A program made the position numbers and the translations under genes. Positions 26,401 to 35,400 of a DNA stretch of 64,000 nucleotides are shown piece by piece (position 1 is the first letter of the stretch; each line of letters begins with the position of its first letter). Under the pieces are notes generated by a model. That model did not search any database, had not been told where the DNA came from, and saw only the letters and a list, made by a program, of their open reading frames with translations. The stretch is from the NCBI GenBank assembly GCA_963082975.1, contig OY720344.1:66182546-66246545 (forward strand). The letters run 5' to 3'. Source of the DNA: Labia minor (Eukaryota; Arthropoda; Insecta; Dermaptera; Spongiphoridae).

Positions 26401-29400
26401 TTGTTTTTTTTCATTTTTACTACTGTAGAAAATTATAAATAATTAATTCTTTACAATTTAGTTGGTGGTGAAAGAGATGAATCGCCTTGGAATGATGGTT
26501 GATTTATCTCATGTATCAGTAGCCACAATGCTAAGCGCTCTTGAAGTATCTCGGGCGCCGATTATATTCTCTCATTCCTCTGCCCTCGCTCTGTGCAACG
26601 ATACAAGAAATGTTCCTGATAATGTTTTACGAAAAGTGGCTGAAAATGGTGGTTTGGTGATGGTATCATTTTGTTCGGCGCTTCTCACCTGTGGCCGTTC
26701 TTCCTCTGCTACAATCAAAGATGTTATAGGTATTGGATTAGTGATTATTTCTTATTACAGTGATGCCTCGCATAACGAACGCCCCGCACAGCGAACGCTG
26801 CACACAACGAACCATAATGAAGTAAATTTCATGATTCATACAACGAACTTTTCGCATAACGAACTTGCTCCTGGAACGAATTAAGTTCGTTGTGTGAGGC
26901 ACCACTGTATTTATAAAAATAAAAAAAACCTCAGACTTGTGTACCTATATCCTACAGGACAGTGTCTATCAAGTCTGTTTTAAAGTGGGGTAAAGAGAGA
27001 TGTTGTATGATCAGTATAATGGAACCTTTATCTTGATCAGAGGTGATAATTTTTATTTCAAGTAGCTTCCCAATTTTAGGAAGGGAATTCCCTAGCTAGG
27101 CCTGGGATTTGAACCTGGGTCCACGAGGTTGAAAAAAAAGTGTGTTGCCTCTCAGATAATTTATAATCTTCACTAATAATTTTCTATAATTTTTAGCACA
27201 TATAAATCATATAAGACAAGTAGCTGGAGTCAATCACGTTGGTCTTGGAGCGGGATACGATGGAATTAATAAGTAATTATTTAAACATTTTATACAATTC
27301 TTTATTATATTTCATGTATCTTAAATCCGTTACAGCGCTCCAACTGGATTAGAAGATGTCTCAAGGTATCCACTTCTTTTAGCGGAATTAACCCGGGATC
27401 GGCATTGGAGTGCAAACGATATTAAAAAACTGGCAGGTGCTAATTTAGTTAGAGTGTTTCGAGAAGTTGAAAAGGTAAATTCAATTTTTAATTTTAATAA
27501 AAAATTAAAAATAAATATTTGACACAAAATTTAACAAATTCTAATTTTATATTTCTATATGAAGGATGAAAGATGAAATCTCACCAATTTCACTAAATTA
27601 TAATTTAGAATATAATACTTAATATGATAGATTATTAAACTGGTGAAAATAGGCTTAGATGTCAATTCCAATAATTTATAATAATTTCCGTCGTATGTAA
27701 GTTACATCCTCCACCTGGATGGCTCAGTTCGGATAGGATTGAAAGGAGGAATGTATTGATGTTAGATGTTTGTTATCAAATTTATTTTATCTATAAGGGT
27801 TGGGACACAGGAAACAAAGTTTCAAAAGGACAGTACAAAATTATTATTTATAATTTTCTTTATTTGCATTAATTATACCATTGACATAATTTGTATTATA
27901 ATTATTTGCAATAAAGTATTTGTAGAAGCAAATATACGAATGGGGGATTGGGGAGTTGTTCGTTTTGATGTCTGGCTACATTAACATGTCGACCCTATTC
28001 GGGAGGTTTGATAGACTTAACCACAATGGTCTATCAGGAGGAGTGTGAGCTCTAATGGATAGCCGTCATTAGTGTATCGCGATTACGACACCTGCTCACC
28101 TCTTAGACGAGGAATTCCACCTCGAGACTACCTGACACTGGTAGACGCAGACACGAACCGGGGTTAGAAGAGATTATGCGCCGATGAGATTGAGAGCGAG
28201 CCGTTTGTTGGTTTAACGACTAAATACTGGAAATTAGCCGGAGTTGAGGGTCAATTTGATGTTGATGAAACCGTGATCAAAGTGACGTGGACACGGCGTC
28301 GATGACACTTCAACTAACTCGAGTTGCGTGAGCCGTCGATATTTAAAGGGGGTCCCAGCCCTCTTAGTGTTGGCGTAATGAGTTTAGCCATGTGTGGGAA
28401 TTGCTATCTTATCTGATTTCCAGATGTCCAGGTTCTGTGAATGTCTGTTTATCCTTCGCGTGGTGGTCAAATGGTTGCAATACGATCCCTGTGGGATCGC
28501 TCTCCCTTATACCATCTTTGCTAAGGTTTAATCTATTTTCCAACTGTTCATATGGCTAGGTGGTCCAAGGCGTGGGAACGATCTGGATATGTCATTAGGA
28601 TGACATAACTCCTCCCTTCTCAGAATGGAATTTCGGGGCTAGGGGGGGTTTCATTGCTTTCTACTTACACTCTTTACATTTTGTTACTCCTTACATTCTC
28701 GTTACACTCTTACACTTTCTTTAACTATTACATTTTCATTAATTTTCACTTTAACTTTTAACCTTTTTTCACATTTTAATTAACTTATAACTTTTCCTTT
28801 AACTTTTTTCACATTTTCATTCACTTATAACTTTTCTTTCACATTTTAATTAACTTATAACTTCTCTTTAACCTTTTCACATTTTAATTAACTTTTAACC
28901 TTTTCACATTTTAATTAATTTTATTAATTTTATTAATTTTATTAAGTTCTTTTCTCTCTATTTCAATTCAATTTATATTATTTACCTTTAATTTGTACGT
29001 TTCATTAATTATTAAATTTTTCATATTATTTTTATTGGAAATTAACAATGGTATTTCCTTGTTATTTTTGTTACAATATTTTTATTATTAGTTTTACAAT
29101 TATTCTTAATTTTATATATTCCTTTTTTTTTAGTATTAGTTTAAATTGTTGCAGGATAATAGGATTTTATTATTCTCGTTTACATTTGATATTACAATTT
29201 CTGTTTTGGAATTATGTAATTTATACAATTGACAATTTTCAAGTTTGTGATTTTGAATTAACATTTTAATACAATTGGAGATATAATCATGATTTAGTTT
29301 ACAATATAATATTTCATGTAGCTAGAACCATGTATCAATTTTTGTTACCTTATTGTCTGAAATAGCTAAATTTCGAAATGTTTCATTTATAATATAGTTT

Positions 29401-32400
29401 TTATTATTTATTAAAATTGGCAAGGTGTGAATTGATAAATGTTTCTATTTGTTTGTTTATAATAATTTCTAAAATGATATTGATATAATTATTATGTAGT
29501 TTACAAAGTGTTTTCACAAATAAGTAAGTTTGCTAGAAATCATTGAATTTAATTGTAAATTAATTTGTTTCAATTATTAATTGATTAGTTCTTTTATGAC
29601 TAAGCAAGTTGTCGATTTTGTCATTTTGAATTTTCATGTTGTGATTTAAAGATTGAAATATGATAAGTGTTCATTATAAAGGGGTTATACTTTTTTTTAT
29701 TATATTTTTTTTTATTTATTGTTTCGTTTTCTTTTTGGTCTTTTAATATTTGAAATGTGGATTTTCTCGCCAGTTTGTGAGTTTTTTGGGATAATTTTAG
29801 CTGTTTTTAATTTTTTGTTTGTTTCTTTAAGTGTTTCGATTTTGAATTTATTTTTAGTTTTCTGACATTTTTGTTTATCTTTAACATGAATTTTTTCTGG
29901 TAATTCGGGGAGTTCTTCTCTGTTTAAATTTAATTTTGAAATTGTTTTTTCTTTATTTTTATTAATTTGTTGTCTTACTTGGTCAAAAATAAATTTAGTT
30001 TTCTCTTTGTGACTTTGATTATAATTTGAAATTACTTGATGAGTAATATCTACATTTTGCAAATTGTCGGAATCTAAATGTCCTGATAAAATTTCAAATG
30101 GGGTAAATTTTGTTGTTGAATGAATTGTGTTATTATACGCTATTAAACTATATTTTACTTTAGTTGAAATAGGTTCTGATTTAAATTCGTCGCGATTGTT
30201 ATAAAGTCGAATGTGTTCAATTAATGTTGAATGAAATCTTTCGATATTTCCGTTCGATTCAGGATGTTGAGTGCAAATAAAGTGAATGTCAATTTTATGT
30301 AATTTTAAAAATTCTTGTACTAGTCCATTTTTAAATTCTAAACCGTTATCTGAAATTATTAATTTTGGTATTCCGTGATGAGTAAAGAAATCTAATAAAT
30401 TTTCGGCTATCTCTGTTCTTTCTAAAGATTTTAATGGATATGCTATCGCAAATTTTGAAAATGAATCAATTATCGTTAAAAATTTCTGTTTTTCTAAAGT
30501 GAGAGTATCAATGTGTAATGTTTCTAAAGGTTTAATTGAAGTGGGGGTGATATTAAATTTAGTTTTAATTGGATTTCTGTCATATTTAGTAATTTGACAA
30601 ATATCACAATTGTTTATATCAGAGGTTCTTAAACCTTTGTACTCCGCGGACCCCCACTTGAAAAAAAAAATTTTGACGGACCCCATCCCAACTTTAGGTA
30701 CTTTACGTCATTTTATTAGTTAACTTCTGGTTTACGATCTCATAAGAACAAGGATATATGATGGATATTTCTAACAGTGATTGGTGAATAACGATTTTTT
30801 TGCATATAGTAGAACACATTTTATTAGAAATTATAATATTGAAGAAAGAAAATTCAGCTAAATATGAAGATGGAAACGGTAGCAATAGTTTTCTTGCACA
30901 TTTCGTTGAATTTGGGTATTTGATCTCTGTTTCCTCACAAAGCCATGCCATCGCTTCTTTTATATTAATTAAAGTTTTAACTGACTCATCATTTTCTCGT
31001 GCACCTGTACGATGGCTTTGCGGACCCCCAGTAAAGGCTTCGCGGACCCCCAGGGGTCCGCGGACCACAGTTTAAGAACCTCTGGTTTATATAATTTGAA
31101 ATGGAACCTTTTAAGTTTGGCCAAAAGTATCTAGTTTTTAATTTTTTAAGACATTCGTCTATTCCACGGTGATTCGATTTTCCTTCATGATAATTTTTTA
31201 TTGTTTCAATTTGGTCGTCTGAATTTTCAATATCTTCTAATAGTTTGGAACAATGAAAGAAATTTATGTAATATTTTTTAAAGTGTTTATCTATTAATTT
31301 ATCTAAATTTTCGAAAATATTAAATTTTGAAAAAATGTAATAATTACGTTTTGGTACTAAATTTTCTTTAAAAAGTGTTATAATGTTTTTAGAGAAGTCT
31401 TGTTGATTGGTGTTAAAAATAAATCTTTGATGTTTTTTGCCAAAAAGTTTTTTTATTTCAATTGAATGTGGGGAGTTTGAAATATTTATTATTATTTGAT
31501 TCGAATAGTAATTTAATGGTTTTAAACTTTCTTTAATATTTTTATAAATTTGATCTTCTGTTTCCGATTCTGAATTTGTCTCGTCTGTGTGACTGTCATT
31601 TGAATTTTGATTGAAGGGTGGGTTTTCTAATGGGGTTTCGTTTTCCGTAAGTCTTTTTTCTAGATCGTTCAATATTTCATTATCAAGAGAGGTTTCTTGA
31701 AGATCGGTGTCATTTATTTGATTGTCGGGATTAAAGATTTGATCATTATTTTCATGAATATTTAAATTTTGAATTTGATTTAAGTTCTGATCTATAGGGT
31801 TACGAGAGAGGAAATCTGCTATTTGATTCGCGCTACCTTTTATATAATGAATTTCAAAATCATATTCGTCTAGTTGGCTTTTCCATCTTAAGAATTTTGA
31901 ATTTGGTTCTTTTAATGAAGCTAGCCATTGGAGTGGCTTGTGGTCTGAATAAATATGAAATTTTCTGCCGAAGAGATATGGTCTAAAGTGTTTACATGCC
32001 CAATAGATACTTAGAAATTCCTTTTCAATTGTCGAATAGTTAATTTCAGATTTGTTTAACGTACGGCTGGCATAAGCTACTGGTTTGTCATGTTCTCCTT
32101 GGGACAAGACGGCTCCTATTGCGTAATTAGATGCATCAGTTGTTAATTTATATGGTTTACTGAAGTTTGGGTATTGTAATAATGGTTCATTTGTTAAGAG
32201 AATTTTACATTTTTCGAAACAGTTTTTATATTCTAAATTATTTATATCAATTTTAGAATTTTTTCTTAATAATTTGGTCATAGGTTTTGTAATTTCCGCG
32301 AAGTTCATAATAAATTTTCTATAATAATTTAATAAACCAAGAAAAGATTTAATTTGTTTTTGTGTTTTCGGAATGGCAAAATTTTTGATTGCAGTAATTT

Positions 32401-35400
32401 TATCTGGATTAGGTTTTACTCCTTCAGGTGTTATTATGTGGCCAAGGAATGCAACTTCTCTCTTCAAGAAATCACACTTGTCCAATTTAATTTTAAAATT
32501 TGATTTTGTTAATCGATCGAATACTAAATTTAGATGTCGAATGTGTTCATCGAGGGTTGTTGAAAATAATATTATATCGTCTAAATACACTAGACAAAAT
32601 TTATTTATCAAGCCACGTAGAACATTGTCCATTACTCTTTGAAAAGTAGATGGGGCGTTTGATAAACCGAAAGGCATTCTCACAAACTCGTAATGACCGT
32701 GTTCTGTGTTGAATGCAGTTTTATGAATGTCTTTAGGATTCAATTCAACTTGATGGAATCCGAGAGCGAGATCTAATGTTTTTAAAATATTGAAAAGAGC
32801 CTAATTTATCTAAAATATAGGTTATATTTGGTATAGGACAGGGATGGCGAACCTATGGCACGCGTGAAAAATTTCATGACACGCATAAAGACAAAATTAT
32901 TTTTTTTTTGAATAATTATAACTTTTTACAATAGAAATAAATTAAAAATGAATAAATCACATTAAAATTAAAATTTATGAAATTTGAAGTACTGAATATT
33001 TATTTATCTATCTTAGTAGATTAAACCGACAAATTAAACATTTTATTAAGCTGAAATATCGCTTGAATTCCCTCGCGGTATAAAACATTCATGATTGATA
33101 GACTCAGTGTATACCGTTTGGACTTCTATTATGTCATTGCGTGTTGTTATCGTACAAATAGCATTGTTCAGGATTTAAAATTTTTTTTGCAAATCTTTAC
33201 TCTTCATGACCTGGGGAACCCAAATATAACTTTTGTATTTTTCGTGTCTGTCATTTTATTTGTCTGTTCGTCTGGGAAATTGTGAAGTTATAAACTCCAA
33301 ATTGATTGGGGCGATGAAATACACCTATTACCAGAATATTCTTATATGCTCTTATTTTAATATATGCTGTAAATTTTATCAATATTTATTATAAAAAAGA
33401 AAAATTAATTTTATAAAATTTATATCAAGCTTTGCTTTAAAATTTTGAAAATCTGTTATAAAATTATTTAATGATTGTGTTTGTGTTTGGGGGTGTAAAT
33501 AATGAATTTTAAAAATTTTTCGAGGTGTTAAAAGAATATTATTTTTGAAATCACATTTCGCTTTTAATTTTCTTAAGTTATCTATGCCTAAAAGAATGTG
33601 AAATGAACTGTGGAAATTATATAAATGAAATTTTAAATTTTAATTTGTTTTGAAAATTTCGAAAAATTTTGAAAAATCGCATGATTTTCTGATTAAAATG
33701 TGGCGTTAATTGTGTGGAGGGGTCACCGTTGAATATTGGGATTATTTCTAAATATTCTTTTAAATCACTTATTGACATTGCTTGTTCAGCCATAATTATA
33801 AAAAATTTATTTATTATTTATTAATTTTAATAATTTTGTTAATTTTATTTTTTGTTTTCCAATTATCCTTTACAATAATTATTTATTTATTTATTTTTTT
33901 TTTTTTTAAATTATTATTTTGCTAGATTAAATTATGAAAGGAATATATGATGATATTATTTTATTAGAGAGAGATAAATAAAGAACTTAATATGTTTAAA
34001 CGACTCACCCTCACTCACTGCGACAATTTTCTTCAATTTTGTATCAGCTTTTATATCACTAGTTTCACTTATCACTTCCTTAGACTTCAGAGGCGCCAGA
34101 CAACAATTTTATCACCACAACACTTGATGAAACGGGGAACTGTTTCCTGTTGATAACGTCGATCGGGTGTTTGATTTTTCAAACGATCAAGTCTTCAGGG
34201 TTCGATGTCTCTGCGAAAGGCGACAGTTACATCCAGTTCAATGTCTCTGTTCGGGCGACAGTTACATCCTCCACCTGGATGGCTCAGTTCGGATAGGATT
34301 GAAAGGAGGAATATATTGATGTTAGATGTTTGTTATCAAATTTATTTTATCTATAAGGGTTGGGACACAGGAAACAAAGTTTCAAAAGGACAGTACAAAA
34401 TTATTATTTATAATTTTCTTTATTTGCATTAATTATACCATTGACATAATTTGTATTATAATTATTTGCAATAAAGTATTTGTAGAAGCAAATATACGAA
34501 TGGGGGATTGGGGAGTTGTTCGTTTTGATGTCTGGCTACATTAACATGTCGACCCTATTCGGGAGGTTTGATAGACTTAACCACAATGGTCTATCAGGAG
34601 GAGTGTGAGCTCTAATGGATAGCCGTCATTAGTGTATCGCGATTACGACACCTGCTCACCTCTTAGACGAGGAATTCCACCTCGAGACTACCTGACACTG
34701 GTAGACGCAGACACGAACCGGGGTTAGAAGAGATTATGCGCCGATGAGATTGAGAGCGAGCCGTTTGTTGGTTTAACGACTAAATACTGGAAATTAGCCG
34801 GAGTTGAGGGTCAATTTGATGTTGATGAAACCGTGATCAAAGTGACGTGGACACGGCGTCGATGACACTTCAACTAACTCGAGTTGCGTGAGCCGTCGAT
34901 ATTTAAAGGGGGTCCCAGCCCTCTTAGTGTTGGCGTAATGAGTTTAGCCATGTGTGGGAATTGCTATCTTATCTGATTTCCAGATGTCCAGGTTCTGTGA
35001 ATGTCTGTTTATCCTTCGCGTGGTGGTCAAATGGTTGCAATACGATCCCTGTGGGATCGCTCTCCCTTATACCATCTTTGCTAAGGTTTAATCTATTTTC
35101 CAACTGTTCATATGGCTAGGTGGTCCAAGGCGTGGGAACGATCTGGATATGTCATTAGGATGACATAACTTGTATGTATGTATGTGATGTCTGTAACATT
35201 ATGAAGATAGTTACAAATTCAGTTTAAACTTAAATTGCAAACCCCGTTTGCAACGGGTTCGTCTAGTAATAAAATAAATATATTTGAAATATCTTAGATA
35301 AAAGAAGTATTTATGAAGCCTGATCAACAAAAAAAAAATTAAAAGAAGCACACCTCAAAACGCTATTTTTTTAAATAAGTCTAATGGGTCGAAGACAAAA

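Larger units (their letters stand above)
27700..35170 (-). mobile_element. Ty3/gypsy LTR retrotransposon (errantivirus-like ends), recent but broken
   Basis: A 7.5-kb element on the minus strand in dipeptidase intron 9. Both LTRs are 911 bp (27700-28610 and 34260-35170), start AGTTA and end TAACT like the gypsy/17.6 group, and differ at about one site, so insertion is recent. The flanks share a 4-bp duplication TGTA. In element order there is a primer-binding region just inside the 5' LTR, a gag remnant, reverse transcriptase with RNase H, integrase, about 1.1 kb of non-coding DNA and a purine tract GAGAAGGGAGG before the 3' LTR. No envelope gene was recognised. At least two later insertions lie inside it, and the coding region is broken by a handful of events. 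Confidence 0.95.

Noticed and set aside
27766-27984. A 72-codon open frame, repeated exactly at 34326-34544
   Set aside because: Both lie inside the two LTRs of the gypsy element; their identity reflects LTR duplication, not a conserved gene.
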